Positions 32,531-42,732 are shown, numbered from the stretch's first letter. The stretch: 64,000 bases of DNA from Lewinellaceae bacterium (GCA_020636075.1 JACJYO010000007.1:62001-126000), one strand, 5' to 3'. Program-made: numbers and translations. The notes: generated by a model from the letters alone, not told the origin.

Positions 32531-35400
32531 CTAACTCGAATTTTGATTGGATAAAATTTGCCTTCGTTTTCGCCTGTATTTTATTTGCTTACAATGGCGC
32601 AGCACAGGCCCCCTGCCACAGCTATTCCTGTGCGATCGAACGGGCCCAAAAAGCATTGGGTGCCAAAAAATACCAGGAAGCATTCGAACAATTGGAATCG
32701 GCAGAGGGGTATCGCGATAGCGACAAGGAGGAAGTCCGCCAGCTGCGGACGGCCCTGTTTTTGGCTGTAGAGGAGGAAAAACGCAAAGCGCAACAGTCCG
32801 AACAACGTGCCCGCCAGGAGCTCGCCAAATCGAACCGCCTTGTTGCCTTCTTTAATTTTGGTACTGAAAATGTGGCCTGGGCCTACAATGATTCTGTCGG
32901 GCGCTTTGCCGTAATTACCAAAGACGGGTACCGCCTCACGGATTTTCTTTATGAAGTGCCCAGTACCTTTCAAAATGGCGTGGCGATCACAAGCGTTGAA
33001 AACGAATATGTTTTTGTCAATGAAGCCGGTGTGGAAACGACCAAACGGTATCCCTTGCTGGAGCCTTTCGTCAATGGGCATTATCTGGCGGAAGATGCCG
33101 AATCTCCCATGCTGATTGACCAAAAGGGTAACGAACGCTTTCGGGTATATCTTAGTGGAGGTGGTATTTTGGTTATGAAAGACTCCCTGTTCGGCATAAT
33201 GGATGGGGATCTAAATTTTGTGGTACCACTAAGGGATGATGTAGATATTACATACAGTGTTGAGGGCTTGATTGCTGTAAGAAAGAATTCATTTTACGGG
33301 CTATGTGATACCAATTGGAACTGGATTGTGCCACCGGAATATGATCGCTTCAGTCGATTTAACGATAGCCTTATTTATGCAAAGAAGGGGGCAGATTTGT
33401 TTTTCTTGAAAAGAAATGGCGATGTATTTAGAACCTTTACCGGATTCACGCGTGGTTACATAATGCAGGAAGGGCATTATTTGGGCCACAGCTTGCCCGA
33501 CACTTTCCTTACCGTTTTGGATATCTACTCCCAGGATACCGTTTTCCAACGCAATTTTTTAAAGGATGTTCCGGATGATTTAGCCACACGCTACTGGAAG
33601 GCCGTTCTTGAGTATCAATACGATGATCAAAAAGTAGGTGATTGGGCTGTACTAAAAGTTGCCGACAAATACGGATTTGTTAAAATGGATGGTTCAATCG
33701 CTATTCCCTTTGATTTTGATGATGCAGAACAATTTTCCGAAGGTCTTGCCCCTGTAAAAAAAGGGGATTCTTGGGGCTTTATTGATACAAGTGGAAAGAC
33801 CGCAATCCCGTTTATTTATGATGAGGTTGGGGAGTTTGTGAACCACTTGGCAGTGGTCGAAAAAGATAGCTTTAAAGGAGTTATTGATAACCGGGGTTCG
33901 ACTGTTATTCCATTGATTTACAATAGTATAATACCCCAGTTGGGCAACCGGTACTTTACTGCTCAAACGACTAAGGAACTTTGTTTTTTTAAAGCCGAAT
34001 TGAAAATTATGTCTGTACCGGCAGCGGAAGATACCTATGGCGGATTTTTCAATAAAAATATTGTAATGATATCTAAGGTGAATGATAATGTTGGTTTACT
34101 GGTTGATGTTGTTTTCGATGAAATAGCTTCCACAGATAGTTTGCAGTGTTTTTCCAAGTCCTTGCTCAAAAGCCGGCAGCGGGGCTACTGGGATGTGTTT
34201 GACCAGGAGGGTATTCGGATAAGCGCCCTGCAACTCGACACCATACAGTCGTTGCAAAACGGGGTGGCGCCGGTACGTAAAGGGACAAGCTGGGGTGCGC
34301 TCGACGCCTCCGGCAAACTAATTATACCGCTGGAATACGATAGCCTTTGTGCGCCGGAAGAACAGCTGATCCGAGTGAAAAAGGATGGCTTTTGGGGCTG
34401 CCTCGATAAAAACAACCGCAAGGTCATCCCCTTTGAATACAACGAGATCGGTCCGTTTGTAAATGGTCTGGCACGGGTGATTTATCAATACAAGCGCGGC
34501 TTTATTGATGCCCAAAACAACTTTGTCGTTCCGGCAACATACCAGGGCGCGCGTGACTTTGAACAAGGCATCGCCCCGGTGTACCAGCAAGGGAAATGGG
34601 GCGCCATTAATCGGCAAGGGAAATTGGTTTTGCCGGCTGAATACAGTGGCGTTGACCCCTGTTCGGAAGGCCTTTTCGGTATTTATAAAAACGGGAAATG
34701 GGGCTTTGCCGACACCTTGGGCACCATAAAAATTGCCCCGGAATACACGGCTGTCCAACCGTTTTCCGAAGGCTTTTCCGGTGTTTATCAAAACGGATAT
34801 TGGGGATTTATCGACAAAAAAGGAACTCGTCTGGCACCGAATGTCGGGTATAGCCTGGTTCAACCTTTTTCTGCCGGTTTTGCGCCGGTTAAGGAAACCT
34901 GGTGGGGCCTGATTGATAAGTCGGGTAATCAGGTTTTGCCAACCAATTATCCGGTTATGGTTCAAATCCCGCCACACTACATTTTAGCGAAACACCCGGA
35001 AAGAGATGGCGGTGGCTGGGATGTTATAGACCTGGTCGGGAAGCAGCATATTTCAAAAGTCACTCTGGACACCATCGGGACAAACAAATGGGCTTTGAAC
35101 CTCAATGGGAAACACGGTCTTTTTGCCCCGGACAAGCTTGTACTGATCCCGCCGGTTTACGAACAAATTGGCCGGTTTGTTGAAGAAACCGGATGGGTCA
35201 AAGTGCAGCAAAACGGCAAATGGGGCTGGGTGGACAAACGCGGCAAGCAAATGCTTCCCTGCAAATACACCCTTGCATCACAATTTCACAATGGCCAGGC
35301 ATTTGTAGTTTTTTCCTATGGGGAGAAAACGTCTGAATATTGGATCAACACCAATGGCCAGATTTTGCCGATAGAGCCGAAAAGTTTCGAGGTTGAATGA
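32527..35400 (+). CDS. Exported WG-repeat protein
   Basis: A 957-residue protein starting at the ATG at 32527, which forms an ATGA overlap with the NTPase stop; 32521 is a less likely start. It has a signal peptide ending near AYNGAAQ. A helical region of about 90 residues follows (IERAQKALGAKKYQEAFEQL, then a charged coiled coil EEEKRKAQQSEQRARQELAK). More than 15 WG repeats (WG_beta_rep) then run to the end. Typical units are DSWGFIDTSGKTAIPFIYDE, GKWGAINRQGKLVLPAEYSG and GYWGFIDKKGTRLAPNVGY. WG repeats are found in surface and conflict proteins and probably bind ligands. By context it is the candidate sensor arm of the SIR2/nSTAND1 system. No T9SS tail is visible. Confidence 0.88.
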   Translation: MTNSNFDWIKFAFVFACILFAYNGAAQAPCHSYSCAIERAQKALGAKKYQEAFEQLESAEGYRDSDKEEVRQLRTALFLAVEEEKRKAQQSEQRARQELAKSNRLVAFFNFGTENVAWAYNDSVGRFAVITKDGYRLTDFLYEVPSTFQNGVAITSVENEYVFVNEAGVETTKRYPLLEPFVNGHYLAEDAESPMLIDQKGNERFRVYLSGGGILVMKDSLFGIMDGDLNFVVPLRDDVDITYSVEGLIAVRKNSFYGLCDTNWNWIVPPEYDRFSRFNDSLIYAKKGADLFFLKRNGDVFRTFTGFTRGYIMQEGHYLGHSLPDTFLTVLDIYSQDTVFQRNFLKDVPDDLATRYWKAVLEYQYDDQKVGDWAVLKVADKYGFVKMDGSIAIPFDFDDAEQFSEGLAPVKKGDSWGFIDTSGKTAIPFIYDEVGEFVNHLAVVEKDSFKGVIDNRGSTVIPLIYNSIIPQLGNRYFTAQTTKELCFFKAELKIMSVPAAEDTYGGFFNKNIVMISKVNDNVGLLVDVVFDEIASTDSLQCFSKSLLKSRQRGYWDVFDQEGIRISALQLDTIQSLQNGVAPVRKGTSWGALDASGKLIIPLEYDSLCAPEEQLIRVKKDGFWGCLDKNNRKVIPFEYNEIGPFVNGLARVIYQYKRGFIDAQNNFVVPATYQGARDFEQGIAPVYQQGKWGAINRQGKLVLPAEYSGVDPCSEGLFGIYKNGKWGFADTLGTIKIAPEYTAVQPFSEGFSGVYQNGYWGFIDKKGTRLAPNVGYSLVQPFSAGFAPVKETWWGLIDKSGNQVLPTNYPVMVQIPPHYILAKHPERDGGGWDVIDLVGKQHISKVTLDTIGTNKWALNLNGKHGLFAPDKLVLIPPVYEQIGRFVEETGWVKVQQNGKWGWVDKRGKQMLPCKYTLASQFHNGQAFVVFSYGEKTSEYWINTNGQILPIEPKSFEVE

Positions 35401-35453
35401 CTACATTTTACTCGCGGCTATCCCAACCACGATCTGGCAATATAATTTTAAAA

Positions 35454-35498
35454 AAAACCGGCAGCACCTGGCCACTAAGCCAACGCGCTGCCGGTTTT
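35454..35498. terminator. Bidirectional terminator hairpin
   Basis: AAAACCGGCAGC (35454-35465) pairs exactly with GCTGCCGGTTTT (35487-35498). A/T runs on both sides serve the WG gene and the convergent adhesin gene. Confidence 0.85.
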
Positions 35499-35533
35499 AA
35501 ATAGGGGGCGATTAAACAGATTCGGATGTCTTA

Positions 35534-38500
35534 TTAATGCGTCACCAATAGTTTTCGAACAGTCTGCAAACCATCTGCACGGCGTAAGTGGACCAGCCAA
35601 AGCCCTGCCGGAAGTGCTTGCACGTCAAACGTCACGCTCGTGTCGGTAGCGCTCAGCTGTTCACGCTGTGCAAGAATTCCTCCCGGGTTGAACAGGGCCA
35701 CCTCTACATCCAGCCCCGGCGCTTCGGGCAATACCACGCGGACTACATCGCTGGCCGGGTTGGGCAACACCTGAAGCGTCACCGTCCACTCGTTTTCCCG
35801 GGTGCCCACGGTATTGCCGAGGTTGAGCACGATGCTGTTGATCACGCAGCCCTGGGCGTCGGTAATTTTCAACTGGTAGTTGCCGGCGAAGAGATTTTGC
35901 AGGTTTTGTACATCGGCAAAAAACTGCCCGTTGCGGGTCCAGTGGAAAGCATAGGGCGGCGTGCCGCCGTTGATCGCCACCGAGATGGCGCCTGTGCCGG
36001 CATTGCCCACGTCGTTGAGCACCTGTAAAATATTCAGGGCAAGTGCTTGCGGCTGGTTGATCGTCAGCTGCCTGGTTTGCGAACAGCCAGCCGCATCGAC
36101 CACTGTTACCGCGTAGTTGCCGGGGCACAAGTTGGTCGCTTTGTTGCTTTGCTGCCCATTATTCCATTTGAAGGAAAACGGTCCATAGCCGCCTGTGGTC
36201 AGTACCGTGGCTGTGCCGTCGCACCCGCCCGCGCAGTTCACATCTTCCGACAAAAGATTCAACTCGGGATCGTCCAGCACCGTGACGGTGAAACTGCATT
36301 GCGCCGCGTTGCCACCCGAATCTTCATAGCGGAAAAACTGGGTGGTCACTCCCTGCGGAAAGGCCGAACCGGAAGGCAGACCGCCCAACAGGCTGAGCTG
36401 CTGGAGATCTACCGTGCAATTGTCTTGCACCACGGGCTGATTGTACGCTACGGTCGGCGCGCAGTACGAGGTGGTGATGTTCGCGGGGCAATTCAGGGTC
36501 GGGGGGATGTTATCATCGGCCTCAATCAAGACCGGCTGCACCTGGCTGCACCCATGAGCATCCGTCACGGTAGCCGAATAGGCGCCGGCGCACAAGCTCA
36601 GGGCGGCGTTGCCCGACTGACCATTGCTCCAAAAGATTTGGAAAGGCGGTGTGCCGCCGCCAACGGTCAGGCTGCTGCTGCCATCGCAGGTATTGTCGCA
36701 ACTGGCCGGGCTTCTTGTGGCCACAATTTCAAACGAACCGTTATTGGCGCTCCCAATGGTAAACGGCAAAACGGTGGAGCAGCCATAACTGTCGGTCAGG
36801 CTAACCGAATAACTGCCCGTGCAAAGGTTGCTGGCCAGGTTTCCGGTCTGCCCATTGCTCCAGCGCACCAGATCGGGCGTGTTTCCCGAAGAGATAAACA
36901 CCGCGGAACCGTCGCAAGTGCCCGAACAGGCAGCCGGGATCGGTGTTACGGAACCCGCGGGTGGTCCGGCTACCTGCACTTCAAAGCTACAGATGGCGGT
37001 ATTGCCGCTGGCATCCGTGCAGGAAAAAATCTGGATGGTTTTGCCCGCCGGGAATACGGATCCGGAAGGTAAACCAGCGGTCTGTTGGATCAGGCTGGTG
37101 TTGATCGTGCAATTGTCGGTCACCGTCGGTTGGCTGAACTGGACCGTAGCGGCACAGGAGCCGACAGCAATATTGGCCGGGCATACCAGGTTGGGCGCTA
37201 TGTTGTCGGTGATGGTTACGGTAGCGGTGCCGGATTTGGTGTTGCCGTTTACGTCTGTCGCCGTGAGTGTTACCGTGCGGGCGCCAAGTTGGGTGCAATT
37301 AAAGGTCGTCGGCGTGATGCTCCAGGAGGCGATGGAACATTCGGCATCGAAACTGCCGTTGTCAAACATGGCAGCTGTCACCGTCACACTGCCGTTGGTA
37401 TTCAGCGAGGCGGTGGCATTTTTCAGGATCAACTGGGGTGGGTTTTGGTCGGTAATTACAATTTGCCCGCTCTTGTTTTTGGTGCAGCCTTTGCTGTCCG
37501 TCACCGTAACGGTGTAGGCGCCCGGGCCGAGCCCTGTGATCGATGCCGTGGTTTTATTGTTCGACCAGAGGTAGGTGTACGGCGCCGTGCCGCCGGCTAC
37601 GCCGATCGTCAGAGCGCCGGTGGTCGATGTCGGACAGAGCACATTTTCCTGGAAGGCAAAATTCAGGTCTAGCGCAGCCGGACTGGTGATCACCGTATTC
37701 AGCACCAGCGTGCAACTGGCCCCGTCGGTGACGGTGACGGTATAGGTGGCCGGCGCCAGATTGGAAATTGTTTTGGTTTGGGCATTGTTCGACCAGGCGT
37801 AGCTAACCGGGTTTTGGCTGCTGTTCAGGTTGACCGTGGCGGTGCCATTGGCTGCGCCAAAACAGCTGACCGGTGTATTGGCAATGGAGCCGGTAAGGGC
37901 GCAGTTGACGGCATTGACCTGGGCCGTTTTTACTGCGGTACAGCCCTTGCTGTCGGTTACCGTGACGGTATAAGTGCCGGGCGCCAGGCCGGTAATGACG
38001 GACGTGACCTGCCCGGTGTTCCATTTTACGGAATAAGGCGCTGTACCGCCGGAATAGGAAACCGTAGCTGTGCCGTTGTTTACACCGAAAATAGTTTGCG
38101 GGGTTGAACTGGTGTTGGCCACCAGCACTGCCGGCTGGTTGATGAGTACACTGACCGTGTTGGAGCAGTTCTGGCTGTCGTTGACGGTAACGGTGTAGAG
38201 CCCGGCACTGAGCCCGGTAGCTGTAGCACCCGTTTGCCCGTTCGACCATCCGAACGTGTACGGTCCGTTTCCGCCTCCGGCAATGGCGGTGGCGGATCCG
38301 GTAGCCGTGCCGTTGCAGGCTACATGGACCACCGAACCGAGTGTGGCGGTAACCGGGGGCGCCTGGGTCACTTCGACACTGTCTACAGCGGTGCAACCGT
38401 TTTGGTTATTCGTCACCTGAAGGGTATAAGTGCCTACAGCATTCACCCGGGGATACAGGTTGATAGAGCCGGATAGAATGTTGCCATCATAGGTTGTCCA

Positions 38501-40573
38501 GAGATAACTAAAACTGCCTATGGTGGAGGAGCCAAATCCACTCAAAATGATGGGGGTATTGTTGCAATTCAGCATTTGCGGCTCACCGGCATAGGCAATC
38601 GGTGGCTGGGTGTTGTCGATCACGGGCACCTGTATGGCCACTGTACAGCCACTGGAGGGGTGGGTGGCCACTACCGTGTAAATTCCGGGTACGGTCACTG
38701 CCGGGCTTCCTCCGGTAGCGGTAAACCCGCCCGGGCCCGTCCAGCTAAACGTAGCGCCCGGTGTAAATGCGGTAGCATTCGGGTAAGCCACCGGATTGGC
38801 ACAGGTGATGGTAGCGTTTGCTGTTAAAACTACCGGTGTTGCTGAATTGAAACTTATCGAAACGCTGACGGATTTGGTACATCCGTTTGCCGGGTTGGTT
38901 GCCACAACGGTATACACCCCTGCCGTGTTTATTGTCGGGTTTTGAACAGTAGTCATAAACCCGTTCGGGCCGGTCCACTTGAACGTCAGACCCGGGGTGC
39001 TGGTGTTGGCATACAGGGTGGTGCTGGGCATGGCGCAACTCAGGTTGTTTGCGATTACCGACACATCGGGTTGCAGTTTGTTTTGGAGAACGGTGATGGT
39101 GGTTGTGGCCGAGCAGCCGTTTTGTGGGTTGGTTGCCTGCAAGGTATAAACACCCGGAGTGCTTACGCTGACGAGTAAATTGTTTGAAGAAAACCCGTTT
39201 GGGCCGGTCCACAACAGTTGCATGCCGCTGGGCTGTACACTACCGGTTAGCGTGACCTGTGGCGAGGCACAGGTGATTTGTCCACTGACGGTAGCCGAAA
39301 CAGTCGGCGGGGTAGTGCTGCCGGTAACGCTGATCGTTTTTGATGCCGAGCAGCCGTTTTGCGGGTTGGTCGTGATGAGGGTGTACAAACCTGGTGTGTT
39401 CACCGATACTTGCATGCCGGTGCTGTTGAAGTTGCCCGGTCCGGTCCATTGAAAAACGGCATTGCCTACGTTCGACCAACCGAGTAAAAATACACTGGGC
39501 GAAGCGCAGGAAATAGCGCCGCTGGCGCTGGCTGTTGTTGCCGGATGTATGGTATCCAGCGCTACCGTAGCCGTAGCAATGGTAAAGCAGCCGGTGATGG
39601 TATCGGTAACCGTCAGCAAATAATTGCCGCCAGATGAAACAGCCGGGTGTAGCAGGTTGCTTTGAAAATTGTTGGGGCCCTGCCAGTTGTACATGGTGTT
39701 GAGCGTGTCGATACTGGCTGCAAGTACGATGCTGTTTACCGCACAAGTCAGGGTGCCGCCGCCGACTGTTGCTGCAGGCGCCTGATACAAGCTGCCGACG
39801 GTGGTGGCATCGCTGGCGGTGCAGCCATTGATGGTGTTGGTGATGGTCAGCACGTAGGTGCCGGTATGGTTGGTGGTGGGGGTGAGGGTGTTGGCGCCGG
39901 CACTGATGATGCCGCCGTCCTCCGCTGTCCACAACTGGCTGAATTGGGCGCCGGTTGATCCGCTTCCCTGGAGTTGGATAGCAGCATTGGAGCACAACAC
40001 GGTTACCGGAGCGCCGGCATTGGCTGTTGGTGGTGTCAGGTTTTGGGTGATGTTGCTATTCAGGCTTGCAGTACAACTATTGGCGTCGGTCAACAGCAAA
40101 CTGTAATTGCCAACCGCCAATGGGCTTGCAGTCGGGCCGGTATCACCATTGCTCCAGGTATACTGGTAGGGTGGGGTGCCGCCGGAAGCTGCTGCGGTAA
40201 GCATGCCGAACGGTTGCAGGCAAGTGATGTGTTGGATAAAAGTAAGTGCGACGTTTAAGGCCGGGGGTTCATTGATCGTCAGGTTTTCCAGGATCGTTTC
40301 TTCATTGTTAGCGTCGATGACTGTCACGGAATATGTCCCGGCAGCCACATCGGTCAGGTCCATTTCTTTTTGTCCATTGCTCCACAAAAAAGTAAACGGA
40401 GCCTGCCCCTGAACGGCCAGGTATATAGCGCCATCAGTTCCGCCATTGCAGGAAACATGATTGATGGATTCGATTTCTACAGTTGGGGATTGGTTGGTGG
40501 TGTGGAATGGCCTCTTGGCGGATGAGTTTTGCAAAACGCAAAGACCCAACAGGATGGTTAAAAGAATACGCAT
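35534..40573 (-). CDS. Giant SprB/HYR-repeat surface protein with T9SS type A sorting domain
   Basis: A 1,679-residue secreted adhesin-like protein. The start is the ATG at 40573, giving a clean signal peptide (MRILLTILLGLCVLQNSSA). It has SprB-type repeats (SCNGGTDGAIYLAVQG...APFTFLWSNGQ...GTYSVTVIDA) at both ends and a middle block of about seven 80-residue Ig/PKD-like repeats (CASPQVTLTGSV, LLWTGPNGFSSNN, GVYTLQATNPQNGCSA). Two HYR domains follow (NLVCPANIAVGSCAATVQFS and TLNCPANITTSYCAPTVAYN). A type IX C-terminal tail, VLPNPASDVVRVVLPEA to LVHLRRADGLQTVRKLLVTH, ends the protein. Related proteins mediate gliding, adhesion and biofilm. It stands alone on its strand. Confidence 0.92.
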   Translation of the reverse strand: MRILLTILLGLCVLQNSSAKRPFHTTNQSPTVEIESINHVSCNGGTDGAIYLAVQGQAPFTFLWSNGQKEMDLTDVAAGTYSVTVIDANNEETILENLTINEPPALNVALTFIQHITCLQPFGMLTAAASGGTPPYQYTWSNGDTGPTASPLAVGNYSLLLTDANSCTASLNSNITQNLTPPTANAGAPVTVLCSNAAIQLQGSGSTGAQFSQLWTAEDGGIISAGANTLTPTTNHTGTYVLTITNTINGCTASDATTVGSLYQAPAATVGGGTLTCAVNSIVLAASIDTLNTMYNWQGPNNFQSNLLHPAVSSGGNYLLTVTDTITGCFTIATATVALDTIHPATTASASGAISCASPSVFLLGWSNVGNAVFQWTGPGNFNSTGMQVSVNTPGLYTLITTNPQNGCSASKTISVTGSTTPPTVSATVSGQITCASPQVTLTGSVQPSGMQLLWTGPNGFSSNNLLVSVSTPGVYTLQATNPQNGCSATTTITVLQNKLQPDVSVIANNLSCAMPSTTLYANTSTPGLTFKWTGPNGFMTTVQNPTINTAGVYTVVATNPANGCTKSVSVSISFNSATPVVLTANATITCANPVAYPNATAFTPGATFSWTGPGGFTATGGSPAVTVPGIYTVVATHPSSGCTVAIQVPVIDNTQPPIAYAGEPQMLNCNNTPIILSGFGSSTIGSFSYLWTTYDGNILSGSINLYPRVNAVGTYTLQVTNNQNGCTAVDSVEVTQAPPVTATLGSVVHVACNGTATGSATAIAGGGNGPYTFGWSNGQTGATATGLSAGLYTVTVNDSQNCSNTVSVLINQPAVLVANTSSTPQTIFGVNNGTATVSYSGGTAPYSVKWNTGQVTSVITGLAPGTYTVTVTDSKGCTAVKTAQVNAVNCALTGSIANTPVSCFGAANGTATVNLNSSQNPVSYAWSNNAQTKTISNLAPATYTVTVTDGASCTLVLNTVITSPAALDLNFAFQENVLCPTSTTGALTIGVAGGTAPYTYLWSNNKTTASITGLGPGAYTVTVTDSKGCTKNKSGQIVITDQNPPQLILKNATASLNTNGSVTVTAAMFDNGSFDAECSIASWSITPTTFNCTQLGARTVTLTATDVNGNTKSGTATVTITDNIAPNLVCPANIAVGSCAATVQFSQPTVTDNCTINTSLIQQTAGLPSGSVFPAGKTIQIFSCTDASGNTAICSFEVQVAGPPAGSVTPIPAACSGTCDGSAVFISSGNTPDLVRWSNGQTGNLASNLCTGSYSVSLTDSYGCSTVLPFTIGSANNGSFEIVATRSPASCDNTCDGSSSLTVGGGTPPFQIFWSNGQSGNAALSLCAGAYSATVTDAHGCSQVQPVLIEADDNIPPTLNCPANITTSYCAPTVAYNQPVVQDNCTVDLQQLSLLGGLPSGSAFPQGVTTQFFRYEDSGGNAAQCSFTVTVLDDPELNLLSEDVNCAGGCDGTATVLTTGGYGPFSFKWNNGQQSNKATNLCPGNYAVTVVDAAGCSQTRQLTINQPQALALNILQVLNDVGNAGTGAISVAINGGTPPYAFHWTRNGQFFADVQNLQNLFAGNYQLKITDAQGCVINSIVLNLGNTVGTRENEWTVTLQVLPNPASDVVRVVLPEAPGLDVEVALFNPGGILAQREQLSATDTSVTFDVQALPAGLWLVHLRRADGLQTVRKLLVTH

Positions 40574-40692
40574 GTGCAGAGTATAGATTTTAGAAAACAC
40601 TGAATTTTAGCTCACATGGTAAATTCCATGCCCGAAATCCGGGTTTTCTTAAACTCCGCTTAAGCGTATATTAAAATCACATTAAGTCCCGC

Positions 40693-42732
40693 CTATTTAG
40701 CCTTCAACTGCACCGCCAACGCTTCCACCGTACGGCCGCTTTTCTTTGTCGAGCCGCACCATTTGCCGTTTTTAGCCTTGGCCAGTGTTTTGCGGCCTTT
40801 CAGGCGGGCACTGTACAGGATGTCATATTTCCCGGCCTCGCTGCCTTCCAGGCTGATGGCAAAACCCATGATACGCCGGCGTTTGTTGGTTGTACCGACG
40901 AAAGCGCCCGCTGTCCGGCTTTCGATAATGCCCTCGGAAGAGGTGTTCACCTGGCAATACAGGTTGAGTTTGGTGGAAGCCGATTTTAAACCCAAACTGA
41001 ATCCGAGTACGCGTTTTATTGGCTTGAAATCAGCACCGATCAACACACCGGGATTCAGAATGACTGCTGCACCCGATTGAAATTGTACGGTACCTTCCAG
41101 CACTATGGCACCACTGCTTGTCGCGGGCTGGGCTGCTTTTTTTGCATTTTCGACAGCCAGCCCGGCGTTAATCCGACCATAGCCATACAGGGTGCTGTGC
41201 CCGTTATTATCGTAGCTGCCGTTTGTTTTATCGATCGGCACACAGGATTTCCGGATAATTTCTTTCACATCTGCCGGGCTCAGGTCGGGATTGACGGAGA
41301 GCATCAACGCGACCACACCGGCCATCCCCGGGCAGGCTGCCGAGGTGCCGCCAAACGTGTTGACGTAATTGTCGGAAGTGTAGCCGGCGGCTCCCTGCCG
41401 ATCGGTGGTGCGCAAGCCTTCGCTCAGCGGCGCCGGATGCTGAAACGCGCGCCAGCCATAGTCGGCGCTCGGGAAACTTACCCATATCGCCTTACCGAAG
41501 TCGCTGTACACGCAGCGTTTGCCGGTGTCGTTGCAGGCTGCCACGGCGATAACGCCCGGATAACTGGCATAGCCGTCGTTGGCGGTGTCTTCGTTGCCAT
41601 TGCCTGCGGCAAACAGGATAACCGCGCCCTTGCCGTTGCGGCCTTTTTTAAGCACATATTCCATGGCGAGGCGGGTGCTGTCGGGCAGCCCGGTAAAACG
41701 GTTGTGTACCGAATCCATGGGATTCCACCATTCGCCGTCAGTTGGGCCCCAGGAGCAAGAAATGACATCGGCGCCGTGGTCGGCGGCCCACACAAAGGCG
41801 TTGGCTTCGGCCATACTGCCCAGGCCACTGCGCAGGCGGATGGGCATGAGTTGGGCTTCCGGCGCTGTACCGGAAGCGCCACCGGGGAGTCCGGCCGCAC
41901 AGGCCACACCGGCACAGGCAGTACCGTGGTTGTCATCGTCTACTTTAGGGCTGGGGTCTTTGCTGTTTTGCGTGGCGTCGAGCGGATGCACGATCCGGCC
42001 GGCGAATTCTGGATGGCTGAGGTCGATGCCGTCGTCGATCACAGCGATGGTCATGCCCTTGCCTCGGCTGTATCCCCAGGCTTTTTCGATGTTGATGTGC
42101 TCGTTTACCGTTTTCCCGTTGATGGTCGTTTGGGCTAGATGCCATTGCAGGGCGTGGACACCCTTGAAGCGGCGTTCCTGCACAATTTCAGGGTGGCAAT
42201 ATTCCACCTGTTTTTCCTCAAGCAGTTTTTCGGCAATATTGAACACTTCCAAACCGGTACCCTCCGTGGCTTCCACGAAGTAGGCATTGGCAGCAAATGG
42301 CAGTTTGCTCTTGATCTTGAGCTGGTATTTTTCAATAATGGCCAGACAATCTTTTTCCGACGTTTTGTCCTGGAATTTGACAAAGAAGTTCTCGGTGTAC
42401 AGCATCACTTCGCCGCTGTCGGCATCCTGAAGCACGCGTCCGGCAAAACGGATGTTTTCATCCTGTTTGAGCGTAGCCCGCGCGGCGTCGCGCTCGCGGG
42501 TACTGCCGCCGGTGGATTCAAGGTCGCCCTTGGGCTCGACACGGCGCACGGTGATGCCCGCTTCCGGGAATGCTGCTACTTCTTTGGTTTCGTCGATGAT
42601 TTCGCGGCTGCTGCGGCTGAGCGACACCTTGTTGATTTCCTTGTTGCCTTTGGTGCGGATAGCGACCATGTCGGGGCTTTCAACCAGTTGGATGGTTTTG
42701 CCTTTTTTGCCACCGAATTTTACCTTGTACAT
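40693..42732 (-). CDS. Subtilisin-like serine peptidase (S8) without a signal peptide
   Basis: A 679-residue S8 peptidase. The catalytic triad is visible: Asp in MTIAVIDDGIDLSHPEF, His in DDDNHGTACAGVAC, and Ser in TFGGTSAACPGMAGVVALML. An N-terminal region of about 200 residues includes an inhibitor-like prodomain (FVKFQDKTSEKDCLAIIEKY). The C-terminal 130 residues carry two tryptophan/glycine-rich units ending in NGKWCGSTKKSGRTVEALAV, which resembles ChW repeats; I am not sure of that. I chose the ATG at 42732 (MYKVKFGGKKGK). Neither this nor the longer start at 42840 gives a signal peptide, and no T9SS tail is present, so location is unclear. Confidence 0.85.
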   Translation of the reverse strand: MYKVKFGGKKGKTIQLVESPDMVAIRTKGNKEINKVSLSRSSREIIDETKEVAAFPEAGITVRRVEPKGDLESTGGSTRERDAARATLKQDENIRFAGRVLQDADSGEVMLYTENFFVKFQDKTSEKDCLAIIEKYQLKIKSKLPFAANAYFVEATEGTGLEVFNIAEKLLEEKQVEYCHPEIVQERRFKGVHALQWHLAQTTINGKTVNEHINIEKAWGYSRGKGMTIAVIDDGIDLSHPEFAGRIVHPLDATQNSKDPSPKVDDDNHGTACAGVACAAGLPGGASGTAPEAQLMPIRLRSGLGSMAEANAFVWAADHGADVISCSWGPTDGEWWNPMDSVHNRFTGLPDSTRLAMEYVLKKGRNGKGAVILFAAGNGNEDTANDGYASYPGVIAVAACNDTGKRCVYSDFGKAIWVSFPSADYGWRAFQHPAPLSEGLRTTDRQGAAGYTSDNYVNTFGGTSAACPGMAGVVALMLSVNPDLSPADVKEIIRKSCVPIDKTNGSYDNNGHSTLYGYGRINAGLAVENAKKAAQPATSSGAIVLEGTVQFQSGAAVILNPGVLIGADFKPIKRVLGFSLGLKSASTKLNLYCQVNTSSEGIIESRTAGAFVGTTNKRRRIMGFAISLEGSEAGKYDILYSARLKGRKTLAKAKNGKWCGSTKKSGRTVEALAVQLKAK

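Noticed and set aside
36047..37072. Open frames antisense to the SprB-repeat adhesin
   Set aside because: The repeats have biased codons that keep the opposite strand open; the translations are low-complexity and unrecognisable.
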